Of a DNA stretch of 9,245 nt, positions 1 through 7,086 are shown piece after piece. Below the pieces are notes generated by a model. It searched no databases, was not told the origin of the DNA, and saw only the letters and a list, made by a program, of their open reading frames with translations. Each line of letters begins with the position of its first letter. Within the stretch, counting starts at the first letter, position 1. This stretch comes from an uncultured Klebsiella sp. (GTDB lineage Bacteria; Pseudomonadota; Gammaproteobacteria; Enterobacterales; Enterobacteriaceae): the NCBI GenBank assembly GCA_902490055.1, contig CABUCP010000085.1:1-9245 (forward strand). Direction: 5' to 3'. Position numbers and translations under genes: made by a program.

Positions 1-2
1 CG

Positions 3-2066
3 CTTCTTTTTTTAGCCTCTCCGGGATTAATGGCCGCGGAACATCTCGCGGCGAAGAATAAAAACGACGCTGAAGATACCATTACCGTGGTCGCCGACGG
101 AAAGCAGCAGAGCGCCACCAGCGGCTATCAGCCGTTAAGCTCCTCTACCGCAACGCTGACCTCGATGCCAATGCTGGATATTCCGCAGGTGGTGAATACC
201 GTCAGCGATCGGGTGCTGGAAGATCAGCATGCGACGTCATTGGATGAAGCGCTGTATAACGTCGCCAACGTGGTGCAAACCAATACCCTCGGCGGTACCC
301 AGGATGCCTTTACCCGCCGCGGCTTCGGCGCCAACCGCGACGGTTCCATTATGACCAATGGCCTGCGTACCGTCCTGCCGCGCAGTTTTAACGCCGCCAC
401 CGAGCGGGTAGAAGTGTTGAAAGGCCCAGCCTCAACGCTGTATGGCATTCTCGATCCCGGCGGGCTAATTAACGTCATCACCAAACGCCCGGAGCGTCAG
501 TTCTCTGGTTCTGTTTCTGCTACCTCAAGCAGCTTTGGCGGCGGCACCGGTAGCGTCGACGTGACCGGGCCGATCGCAGGGACTCGTCTGGCATATCGGC
601 TGATCGGCGAATATCAGAATGAAGATTACTGGCGTAATTTCGGTAAGAACAAAAGCAGCTTTATCGCCCCTTCCCTGACCTGGTTTGGCGATAGCGCGAC
701 CATTACCGCTTCATATTCGCATCGCGACTACAGCGCCCCCTTTGACCGCGGGACGATTTTCGATCTCAATACCGGCCACGCGGTTAACGTCGACCGGAAA
801 ACCCGTTTCGATGAAGACTTTAATATCACCGATGGCTATTCCGATATTGCCCAGCTGAATGCCGAGTATCGCCTGAACGAAGCCTGGACCGCGCGCTTTG
901 ATTACAGCTACAGCCAGGATCACTACAACGACAACCAGGCGCGGGTGATGGCTTATGATTCGGCAACCGGCAACCTGACCCGCCGGGTCGATGGGACCCA
1001 CGGCTCAACGCAAAAAATGCATTCCACCCGCGCAGACCTGCAGGGCAACGTGGTCGTGGGCGGCTTTTATAACGAATTGCTCACCGGCGTCGCCTACGAG
1101 AATTACGACCTGTTGCGCACCGACATGCTCCGCTGCAAGAATGTGAAAGGCTTTAATATTTATCACCCGGTGTACGGCACCCTCGATACCTGCAATACCG
1201 TCTCCGCCTCCGATAGCGATCAGCGCATCCAGCAAGAGAGCTATGCCGCCTACGTGCAGGACGCGCTGTACCTGACCGATAACTGGATTGCCGTCGCCGG
1301 CGTACGCTACCAGTATTACACCCAGTACGCCGGTAAAGGCCGGCCGTTTAACGTCAATACCGATAGCCGCGATGAAAAATGGACGCCGAAGGCCGGTCTG
1401 GTCTACAAAGTGACGCCAAACGTGTCGCTGTTTGCCAACGTCGCCCAGTCGTTTATGCCGCAATCATCGATTGCCAGCTACATCGGCGAGCTGCCGCCGG
1501 AAGAGTCCACCTCTTACGAAGTGGGCGCTAAATTCGACCTGTTAGACGGCATTACCGCCAATATCGCGTTATTTGATATTCATAAACGCAACGTGCTGTA
1601 TACCGAAAGCATCGGCGACGAGACGGTCGCGAAAACGGCAGGTAAGGTGCGTTCACGCGGCGTGGAGGTGGATTTAGCGGGCTCCATTACCGATAACCTC
1701 AGCGTCATCGCCAGCTACGGCTATACCGACGCGAAAGTGCTCGACGACCCGGATTACGCCGGTAAACCGCTACCGAACGTACCGAAGCACACCGGTTCGC
1801 TGTTCTTAACCTACGACATTCATAACGTCTATAACAGCAACACCCTGACCGTTGGCGGCGGTGGTCATGCGGTCAGCAAACGTTCCGGCACCAACGGCGC
1901 GGATTACTACCTGCAGGGCTATGCGGTTGCCGATGTGTTCGCGGCCTATAAGATGAAGCTGCAGTATCCGGTAACGCTTCAGGTGAATGTGAAGAACCTG
2001 TTTGATAAGACCTACTACACCTCGGTAACCAGATTGGCGATCCGCGTGAAGTGCAGCTTACGATGA
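3..2066 (+). CDS. TonB-dependent siderophore-type outer-membrane receptor; 5' end outside window, 3' end frameshifted
   Basis: An outer-membrane active transporter that would take up a ferric siderophore or other scarce ligand using TonB energy. The frame is open to the left edge. The codons before the first ATG (base 30) read LLFLASPGL, the hydrophobic core of a signal peptide, so the true start is upstream and base 30 is internal. Numbering from that ATG, a TonB-box-like DTITVVA lies at about 16-22. The plug spans about 45-155 and contains the family hallmark ERVEVLKGPASTLYG followed by GGLINVITKRP. The rest is a beta-barrel with aromatic alternating strands and a likely disulfide-bonded loop (Cys369, Cys388). 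Near the end NLFDKTYYTS is typical of the last strands, but the frame then runs into SVTRLAIRVKCSLR, which does not resemble a barrel end; the normal ending lies in the overlapping frame up to 2080. The ligand is not identifiable. It is convergent with the organosulfur operon, so a functional link is only a possibility. Confidence 0.88.
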   Translation, partial: LLFLASPGLMAAEHLAAKNKNDAEDTITVVADGKQQSATSGYQPLSSSTATLTSMPMLDIPQVVNTVSDRVLEDQHATSLDEALYNVANVVQTNTLGGTQDAFTRRGFGANRDGSIMTNGLRTVLPRSFNAATERVEVLKGPASTLYGILDPGGLINVITKRPERQFSGSVSATSSSFGGGTGSVDVTGPIAGTRLAYRLIGEYQNEDYWRNFGKNKSSFIAPSLTWFGDSATITASYSHRDYSAPFDRGTIFDLNTGHAVNVDRKTRFDEDFNITDGYSDIAQLNAEYRLNEAWTARFDYSYSQDHYNDNQARVMAYDSATGNLTRRVDGTHGSTQKMHSTRADLQGNVVVGGFYNELLTGVAYENYDLLRTDMLRCKNVKGFNIYHPVYGTLDTCNTVSASDSDQRIQQESYAAYVQDALYLTDNWIAVAGVRYQYYTQYAGKGRPFNVNTDSRDEKWTPKAGLVYKVTPNVSLFANVAQSFMPQSSIASYIGELPPEESTSYEVGAKFDLLDGITANIALFDIHKRNVLYTESIGDETVAKTAGKVRSRGVEVDLAGSITDNLSVIASYGYTDAKVLDDPDYAGKPLPNVPKHTGSLFLTYDIHNVYNSNTLTVGGGGHAVSKRSGTNGADYYLQGYAVADVFAAYKMKLQYPVTLQVNVKNLFDKTYYTSVTRLAIRVKCSLR

Positions 2067-2080
2067 AGATGGATTTCTGA
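2024..2080 (+). other. out-of-frame C-terminal end of the TonB-dependent receptor (frameshift remnant)
   Basis: Read in the frame beginning GGT at 2024, this stretch encodes GNQIGDPREVQLTMKMDF followed by TGA at 2078-2080. GDPRE followed by an alternating strand ending in Phe is the standard last strand of siderophore receptors, and the terminal aromatic residue is the recognition signal for barrel assembly by BamA. Adding a single G in the GG at 2024-2025 would join it directly to the upstream TYYTS. This is therefore a one-base loss (or equivalent indel), real or a sequencing error. Confidence 0.85.
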
Positions 2081-2090
2081 TGCTCTCCCA

Positions 2091-2124
2091 GCCCGGATGG
2101 CGGCGCGCTGCGCCTTATCCGGGC
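2091..2124. repeat. REP-like palindromic element between convergent genes
   Basis: An imperfect palindrome. GCCCGGAT (2091-2098) pairs with ATCCGGGC (2117-2124). GGCG (2099-2102) pairs with CGCC (2111-2114), leaving a TT bulge at 2115-2116 and a GC-rich loop. This matches the known architecture of enterobacterial REP/PU units (GCCGGATGGCG...CGCCTTATCCGGC). It starts 10 bp after the receptor's expected stop and about 50 bp past the ATPase stop, the usual extragenic place. Such elements can protect mRNA 3' ends and bind gyrase or IHF; no such role is shown here. Confidence 0.8.
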
Positions 2125-2137
2125 TACTTCTCCCCAA

Positions 2138-2151
2138 CCCCTGCTGCGGGG
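2138..2151. other. short GC hairpin in the convergent spacer
   Basis: CCCC (2138-2141) and GGGG (2148-2151) flank TGCTGC, giving a small four-pair stem. There is no U-tract on either strand, so it is not a convincing intrinsic terminator. It may contribute to 3'-end structure with the neighbouring REP unit. Low confidence. Confidence 0.2.
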
Positions 2152-2174
2152 AAATACCGGACAACGCGCCTGGC

Positions 2175-2951
2175 TTACCAATCCTCTTCCTGGCCGAGGA
2201 TACGCAAAATATCCTGCCGATGCTGCAATAACAGCGGATTGTCGCGATGGCGGGGAAACGCCAGCGGCAGCGTAAACTCAGCGATAATGCGCCCCGGACG
2301 CGGCGACATCACCAGCACCCTCTCGCACAATAGCAGCGCTTCTTCAATATCGTGCGTCACCAGCAGGCTGGTATAGCCCTGCTGCCGCCACAGCGCGATC
2401 AGCTCGCGCTGCATGCTGATGCGGGTAAGCGAATCCAGCTTACCCAGCGGCTCATCAAGCAACAGTAGACGCGGTTCATTCAGCAACGCGCGCGCCAGCG
2501 CCGCACGCTGCGCCATCCCGCCGGAAAGCTGCCGCGGCCACGCCTCGCTGAACGACTGCAGCCCGATGCGCGAAATCAGCGCGTCGGCCTTCGGCTCCAG
2601 CCCCTTTTTCCCCTGCGCCTGCGGCCCCAGCAGCACGTTCTGCCGCACCGTCAGCCACGGATAAAGCGTCGGGTCCTGGAAAACCAGGATCCGCTCCGGC
2701 CCCGGCCCGCCCAGCGCCGCATCGTCAATCTCAATATACCCGCTTTGCTGGGACTCCAGCCCCGCCAGCAGGCGCAGTAACGTCGATTTACCGCATCCTG
2801 AAGGGCCAAGCAGCGCAACGCTCTCGCCTGGCCGCAGCTGCAGGCTGATATTTTCCAGCACCGGCACCGTCTGTTTGCCCAACGTAAACGCATGATGAAG
2901 ATGGCGTACCGCCACCGCCGCGCCGGTCGAAATTGTCTGGGCACTTACCAT
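2175..2951 (-). CDS. SsuB/TauB-type ABC transporter ATP-binding protein
   Basis: Cytoplasmic ATPase that powers an importer of the nitrate/sulfonate/taurine class. At 258 residues it has the family's usual length. Visible motifs are Walker A GPSGCGKST (49-57), Q-loop VFQD (90-93), signature LSGGMAQR (142-149), Walker B LLLLDEP (162-168), a D-loop variant GKLD (170-173) and the switch histidine in VTHD (198-201). All catalytic residues are present, so the protein should be active. The start ATG overlaps the permease stop by 7 bp (2945-2951) and is preceded by GGAGGAA at 2956-2962, so the two are translationally coupled. It is the last gene of the six-gene operon. The neighbouring sulfonate-type binding proteins and oxygenases favour an organosulfur substrate over nitrate or bicarbonate. 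It resembles SsuB most, but the operon is not the standard ssuEADCB, so no symbol is given. Confidence 0.95.
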   Translation of the reverse strand: MVSAQTISTGAAVAVRHLHHAFTLGKQTVPVLENISLQLRPGESVALLGPSGCGKSTLLRLLAGLESQQSGYIEIDDAALGGPGPERILVFQDPTLYPWLTVRQNVLLGPQAQGKKGLEPKADALISRIGLQSFSEAWPRQLSGGMAQRAALARALLNEPRLLLLDEPLGKLDSLTRISMQRELIALWRQQGYTSLLVTHDIEEALLLCERVLVMSPRPGRIIAEFTLPLAFPRHRDNPLLLQHRQDILRILGQEEDW

Positions 2952-3940
2952 TGCATTCCTCCGCGCTGCCAGCTCAGCAGCCGATCGCGAATCATAAATA
3001 GCCCGCTAATCAGGCCGGAACATAACAACGCCATCACGAATAGCGCCGCGTACATATTCGGATAGGCCGCCCAGCCCTGCGCCCACTGTAGATAAAAACC
3101 GATCCCGGATTTGACGCCGACCATTTCGGCGACAATCAGCACCGAAAACGACGCGCCAAGCCCCATAAACAAGCCGACAAACACGTTCGGCAGCGCGGCG
3201 GGGATCGCCACGCGCAGGATCAGAAATCGCTGGCTGGCTCCCAGCGTTCGCGCCACGTCATACCACGCTTTATCGATACCGATGACCCCGGACCAGGTCA
3301 ATACCGTGACCGGGAACCAGGTGCTGAGCGCAATCAAAAACACGCTGGCGCCGAAGCTTGAGGGAAAGATAAACAGGCATAGCGGCAGCAGCGCGGTGGA
3401 AGGCACCGGCCCCAGCAGGCGTAAAATCGGATGCACCCAATAACCAATACGCTGAGACCAGCCAATCGCCAGCCCGCTGATAAACCCGCAGCTGGTGCCG
3501 AGCAGCACTCCGAGTCCGAGCAGACCCAGCGAATGCAACAGGCTATCAAGCAGCCGCGGCCAGTCATCGTGCAGCACTTCAACCAGCGCCTGCGGCGGAG
3601 CGAAAAACGGCACCGGCAACAACGCTGTTTTGGCCGTCAGCCCTTCCCATAGCGCGAAGAGCACCGGCAGCAGCGCCAGCCATTTCCCGGCACGCTGCAA
3701 ACGCGCCCCCCGCTGCCGCCAGTAACGGTAACTCAGCGTCAGTAACAGCAGCCCGCCGCCGAGAGTGAACTGCGCCAGCGCCCACTCTTCGCTAAACGGC
3801 CAACGCCGCCCGGCATCGGGCCAGGCCTGCGTGAACAGGCCGCCCAGTAGCCATAGCGCGGCGGCAAGCCCGCCCTCCGTCCAGAGCAGAGCGCCGGGCC
3901 CCGGGCGGGCGAGCGCGCGATCAGGCGAAAACGTTGACAT
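2945..3940 (-). CDS. SsuC-type ABC transporter permease with N-terminal membrane extension
   Basis: Inner-membrane channel subunit of the importer (binding-protein-dependent permease family), 331 residues. The start at 3940 is chosen because GGAGAG lies 5 nt upstream; a longer frame back to 4012 has no such site. The conserved part runs from about 85 to 331. It carries the EAA cytoplasmic loop, DVARTLGASQRFLILRVAIPAALP (about 228-251), which contacts the ATPase, and several hydrophobic helices (136-160, 180-220, 255-275, 296-316). SsuC of E. coli is about 260 residues; here some 80 extra residues include two further hydrophobic segments (about 22-40 and 56-72) before the usual first helix at about 86-100. 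The gene overlaps the Tat binding-protein gene by 20 bp and the ATPase gene by 7 bp. The fold assignment is firm; the purpose of the extension is unknown. Confidence 0.93.
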   Translation of the reverse strand: MSTFSPDRALARPGPGALLWTEGGLAAALWLLGGLFTQAWPDAGRRWPFSEEWALAQFTLGGGLLLLTLSYRYWRQRGARLQRAGKWLALLPVLFALWEGLTAKTALLPVPFFAPPQALVEVLHDDWPRLLDSLLHSLGLLGLGVLLGTSCGFISGLAIGWSQRIGYWVHPILRLLGPVPSTALLPLCLFIFPSSFGASVFLIALSTWFPVTVLTWSGVIGIDKAWYDVARTLGASQRFLILRVAIPAALPNVFVGLFMGLGASFSVLIVAEMVGVKSGIGFYLQWAQGWAAYPNMYAALFVMALLCSGLISGLFMIRDRLLSWQRGGMQW

Positions 3941-4958
3941 AAATACTCTCCGCAAACTGATGAGGATCGGTTCCCGGTTTGATAACCTGTACCCGCTGCA
4001 GATCCACGGCATACTGCGTCAGCTCTTTAACAAAAGCCTCTCCCACCGCATGATGGCCGTGCCCCTGGCCGTGAAGAATGCCGCTCACCTCCGCTTTGTT
4101 AGTGTTTAGCGCATGGGCGAGAAAAGATTGCGCCACGCTTTCCGGGTGCGCGGCGGCATAGCTGTGCGCTTCCAGAATCGCCTGGGTAAGCGCGGCCGCC
4201 GCCGGTTTATGATCGCGCGCAAGGGAACCGCTGACGCCCAGCACGCAGCAGCTAAGGTTGGCGTAATCGCCGGTCATATTGCTGGCGATTAGCTGATATT
4301 TGCCGGTTTCCAGCAGGCGATAGCTGAAGGGTTCGCTGCCGCTAATGGCGGCGATTTCGCGCTTATCCAGCGCCACGCTGAGCAGGTCGGCCGGATAGAC
4401 TTTCCACTGCACATCGCTAATCGGGTCGATACCGTGGCGTTTCAGCAAGATGGCGAAGAAGTTTTTATCCGGCCCGGCCATATCGGTGACGCCAATGGTT
4501 TGCCCTTTCAGACTCTCCAGCGCGCTAAAAGGCGAGTTTTTGGCCGTCAGCAGATTCAGGCAGCCGCCGTGCGTCCCGGCGGTGAGCTTGACATCAAAGC
4601 CCTGCTCCAGCGCCTTCAGCCAGCGTAGCGCCATGCCAACTCCGGCGTCGGCCTTGCCGGTGGCAATCGCTTCCAGCAGCACATCGGTCGAATTGCCGAA
4701 GTTCACCAACTCAACGTCGAGATTGTATTTACTGAATATCTTTTGCTGCTCCGCGACGGCGACCGGCGCCAGGCACACCGCGCTTTTGTTAATCGCCAGC
4801 TTAATTTTGTAAGGCTGCGCCAGGCGTAGCGCCGGATGTTCATCCCCGCTGGACATATTCGCCATATCGTGGGCCCATAGCGGCAGGGCCGCCCCGGCCA
4901 GCGCCAGGCCGCCGGTTAACTGCAAGAAACGACGGCGGGAAAAACGCGATGTCATCAT
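3921..4958 (-). CDS. Tat-exported NrtA/SsuA-type ABC substrate-binding protein
   Basis: Periplasmic solute-binding protein for the importer encoded immediately downstream, 345 residues. The N-terminus carries a twin-arginine signal, SRRRFLQ (7-13), then a moderately hydrophobic stretch and PLWA, with likely cleavage after Ala29. This implies export in a folded state. The mature protein has the two-lobe NMT1/TauA-like pattern: a start strand KIKLAINKSAVCLAP (51-65), GKADAGVG (101-108), LKGQTIGVTDMAG (150-162) and ISGSEPFSYRLL (205-216). It is rich in His and Cys for its class: Cys62, Cys133, Cys237 and Cys238, the N-terminal HDMANMSSGDEH (30-41), and HGQGHGHH (296-303). The start overlaps the stop of the preceding gene as ATGA (4955-4958); a second ATG follows at once and cannot be excluded. 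The 3' end overlaps the permease by 20 bp. The ligand is unknown; a bound metal or cofactor is a guess from the Tat signal and these residues. Confidence 0.9.
   Translation of the reverse strand: MMTSRFSRRRFLQLTGGLALAGAALPLWAHDMANMSSGDEHPALRLAQPYKIKLAINKSAVCLAPVAVAEQQKIFSKYNLDVELVNFGNSTDVLLEAIATGKADAGVGMALRWLKALEQGFDVKLTAGTHGGCLNLLTAKNSPFSALESLKGQTIGVTDMAGPDKNFFAILLKRHGIDPISDVQWKVYPADLLSVALDKREIAAISGSEPFSYRLLETGKYQLIASNMTGDYANLSCCVLGVSGSLARDHKPAAAALTQAILEAHSYAAAHPESVAQSFLAHALNTNKAEVSGILHGQGHGHHAVGEAFVKELTQYAVDLQRVQVIKPGTDPHQFAESIYVNVFA
3946..3951 (-). promoter_or_regulatory. ribosome binding site deciding the permease start
   Basis: GGAGAG on the minus strand, 5 nt before ATG 3940-3938. It lies inside the end of the upstream binding-protein gene and supports MSTFSPDRAL as the N-terminus rather than the in-frame ATG 72 bp further upstream. 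Confidence 0.75.
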
Positions 4959-5929
4959 GGCGCCGCCTCCGCATGGGACTGCGCGGCGGGGACGCTAAAG
5001 CCGTCATCAAACGTTGGCGTGACATCCAGTTTTGCGCGGATCAGGCCGTTGGCAAGATAAAAGTCCGCCGTTGACTGCTGCTGAGCGACCGTTTGCGTAT
5101 CGAGACGCCGCCACTGCGATTGGCGGTTAGCAAACTGCGCACGGGCGATATCCGCCGGGAAGCGAATAATTTCACCCAACGTTTTGCCATAGCTATCAAG
5201 ATTGGCGTAAGCCCAACGCTCGGCGCCGGCCAGCCGGGTGAGATAATCCTGAAGCGCCGCGCGCTTTTGCGGATCCTTCAGCGCATTATCGGTGGCGGCC
5301 AGGAAAGTGTTACCCGGCAGCAGCCCTTTACCGCTCACCAAAATCTGCCCTTCGGCGGTTTTCACCAACTGCGTGGTATAGGGCTCCCAGGTCGCCCAGG
5401 CATCTACGGAACCGTTAAGCAGCGCGACTTTCGCGTCCACCGGGCCAAGGAATACCCACTGCACATCCTTCGGCGAAATCCCCGCCTGCTCCAGCGCTTT
5501 CAGCGCCACAAAATGGCCAATCGATCCTTTACCGGTGGCAATGCGTTTACCTTTTAAATCCGCCGCGCTTGTTAACGCGCTGCCGGGCGGCACCAACACG
5601 GCGGTCCCCGCCGGATTGCTCTTATCGACGGCAATAGCTTTGACCGGCGCGCCGTTCGCCAACGCAAACAGCAGCGGCGCATCGCCGATAATCCCCGCGT
5701 CAACCGCGCCGGCGTTGAGCGCCTCCGCCAGCGGCGCGGCGGCAGGAAACTCGGCCCATTTGATATCATAAGCGAGATTTTGCAGCGCGTTAGCGGCCTC
5801 CAGCTGTGACCGCATGCCGCCTTTTTGATCGGCAATTCGCAGCGTGATTCGTTCCTGAGCCGCAACATAGCCGCTCAGCGTCAACAGTATTATCACCCCG
5901 GCTATGCGGGTAAAATGGGGTATGCGCAT
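4955..5929 (-). CDS. SsuA-like aliphatic sulfonate ABC substrate-binding protein
   Basis: Periplasmic binding protein of the SsuA family, 324 residues, the usual length. A Sec signal peptide covers about 1-24 (hydrophobic GVIILLTLSG, likely cleavage VAA|QE). Family patterns are clear: ALNAGAVDAGIIGDAPLLFALANG (70-93), AADLKGKRIATGKGSIGHFVALKALEQAG (122-150) and LLNGSVDAWATWEPYTTQ (170-187). These match SsuA-type sulfonate binders closely. The start at 5929 is supported by AAGGA (5938-5942), 8 nt upstream. The gap to the upstream oxidoreductase stop is 5 bp, and the downstream junction is an ATGA overlap. With the next gene, this makes two binding proteins for one permease/ATPase pair. The sulfonate assignment comes from family resemblance and the adjacent SsuD-like enzyme; the precise ligand is unknown. 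Confidence 0.92.
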   Translation of the reverse strand: MRIPHFTRIAGVIILLTLSGYVAAQERITLRIADQKGGMRSQLEAANALQNLAYDIKWAEFPAAAPLAEALNAGAVDAGIIGDAPLLFALANGAPVKAIAVDKSNPAGTAVLVPPGSALTSAADLKGKRIATGKGSIGHFVALKALEQAGISPKDVQWVFLGPVDAKVALLNGSVDAWATWEPYTTQLVKTAEGQILVSGKGLLPGNTFLAATDNALKDPQKRAALQDYLTRLAGAERWAYANLDSYGKTLGEIIRFPADIARAQFANRQSQWRRLDTQTVAQQQSTADFYLANGLIRAKLDVTPTFDDGFSVPAAQSHAEAAP

Positions 5930-5934
5930 CTGAA

Positions 5935-7086
5935 TTATCCTTGTTGTTGAAAAGCGTGTTTACCCGCCGCCTGCCACGCGCTGTCGTTCTGCGGCGTATG
6001 CACCCGCCCGCACAGGACGTTGCGATAGTGGCGTTCCAGAGGATTTTGCCGGCTTAGCCCATGATTACCGGTCAGTTCCAGCGCCAGATTGACCGCCTGA
6101 ATGGCGTTGTCGGTGATAGTGATTTTCGCCAGATTGGCTTCGATGGCGGAAAAGTTCAGCTCTGCGGCTTTCGCCAACAGGCTGCGGTTAACCAGCAGCA
6201 GCCCCTCTATCTGCCCTACTTTCTCCTGCACCCGCGGCAAGCTGGAAAGCGGTTGCCCAAGGTTGCCGGGAACTCGCGCGCCAAGCCATGTCACCAGCCA
6301 GTCGCGGGCGGCGCGCGCCACGCTGTCGTAAATTGCCGCCAGTAGCGCCGTATGACGGTTGGCAAACAGACGAAACTGTTCGGCCTCCGGCACGGGCGGC
6401 CTATCGGCAGGCCACACATCCACGGCGTACTCGGCGGAAACCCGCACGTTTTTCAACAGCACCTCGTGGCTGCCGGTGGCCCGCATGCCGGCGTGATCCC
6501 AACTTTTCACCACGCTAATCCCCTCGCTGTCGGCAGGAACCAGCCAGCTACCGATCAGCGGCGGGTTGTCGTCACTGCGCGCCCACAGCGCCAGCCAGCT
6601 CAACCCTTCGATACCGGTGGTATAAATTTTGTGGCCGTTAATTCGCCAACCCTCACTGTTACGGCTCGCAATGGTTTGCGGCAAACCGCCGCGTGCGGGA
6701 GAGCCCAGTTCTGGTTCGACGCGCAGGCTATTGATCAACCCGCCGTTTGTCACCGCATCATCAAACACACGCTGGCGTAGCGGTTCAGCCCAATGCGCAT
6801 TTTCCGCCAGCCGCAGATGATGCAGATACTGCATGCAGACAATCAGCGCGGTCGCCGGTTCGCCCCAGGCGATGGCGGAGATAGCCTGTTGCAGCTCGGC
6901 TAAACTGGCGCCAGCCCCGCCGTATTGCAGCGGTACGGCAAGGCTTAAAAAACCGCGCCGGCGCAAGCCATCTATATTGCGGCGAGGAAAGTCGCCGCTG
7001 GCATCAAGGCTTACCGCCTCTTCCGCCATCAGTTGGCGAATCTCTGCGAGCATCCGCGCCCATTCAGCGCTGGAGAGAGACGTCAT
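5935..7086 (-). CDS. acyl-CoA dehydrogenase-fold flavin oxidoreductase, DszC/SfnB-like
   Basis: Cytoplasmic flavoenzyme of the acyl-CoA dehydrogenase superfamily, 383 residues. The N-terminal helical domain includes FLSLAVPLQYGGAGASLAE (46-64). The middle beta domain has GWRINGHKIYTTGIEG (146-161) and AGMRATGSHEVLLKNVRV (199-216). The C-terminal helical domain ends in ELTGNHGLSRQNPLERHYRN (337-356). The tail reads GRVHTPQND (360-368), with no Glu where many dehydrogenases carry their catalytic base; His363 and the His89-His90 pair resemble the histidines used by DszC, the dibenzothiophene monooxygenase (comparison from memory). I therefore infer a flavin-dependent monooxygenase, or an SfnB-type sulfur-acquisition oxidoreductase, not a fatty-acid beta-oxidation enzyme. 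It overlaps the SsuD-like gene by ATGA (7083-7086) and lies 5 bp before the SsuA-like gene. Substrate unknown. Confidence 0.87.
   Translation of the reverse strand: MTSLSSAEWARMLAEIRQLMAEEAVSLDASGDFPRRNIDGLRRRGFLSLAVPLQYGGAGASLAELQQAISAIAWGEPATALIVCMQYLHHLRLAENAHWAEPLRQRVFDDAVTNGGLINSLRVEPELGSPARGGLPQTIASRNSEGWRINGHKIYTTGIEGLSWLALWARSDDNPPLIGSWLVPADSEGISVVKSWDHAGMRATGSHEVLLKNVRVSAEYAVDVWPADRPPVPEAEQFRLFANRHTALLAAIYDSVARAARDWLVTWLGARVPGNLGQPLSSLPRVQEKVGQIEGLLLVNRSLLAKAAELNFSAIEANLAKITITDNAIQAVNLALELTGNHGLSRQNPLERHYRNVLCGRVHTPQNDSAWQAAGKHAFQQQG

Noticed and set aside
30..32. ATG at base 30 as the receptor start
   Set aside because: The same frame is open upstream to the window edge and encodes the hydrophobic core of a signal peptide, so this Met is internal, near the cleavage site.
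2010..2066. Programmed -1 frameshift restoring the receptor C-terminus
   Set aside because: No slippery heptamer or downstream stimulatory structure is visible at 2015-2030. A simple indel or sequencing error is more likely.
3941..4012. Upstream extension of the permease to the ATG at 4012
   Set aside because: It would overlap the binding-protein gene by 92 bp without a ribosome site; ATG 3940 has GGAGAG 5 nt upstream.
5935..7086. Fatty-acid beta-oxidation acyl-CoA dehydrogenase
   Set aside because: The context is a sulfonate-type transporter and a C-S-cleaving monooxygenase, and the C-terminal active-site loop is DszC-like without the usual Glu base.
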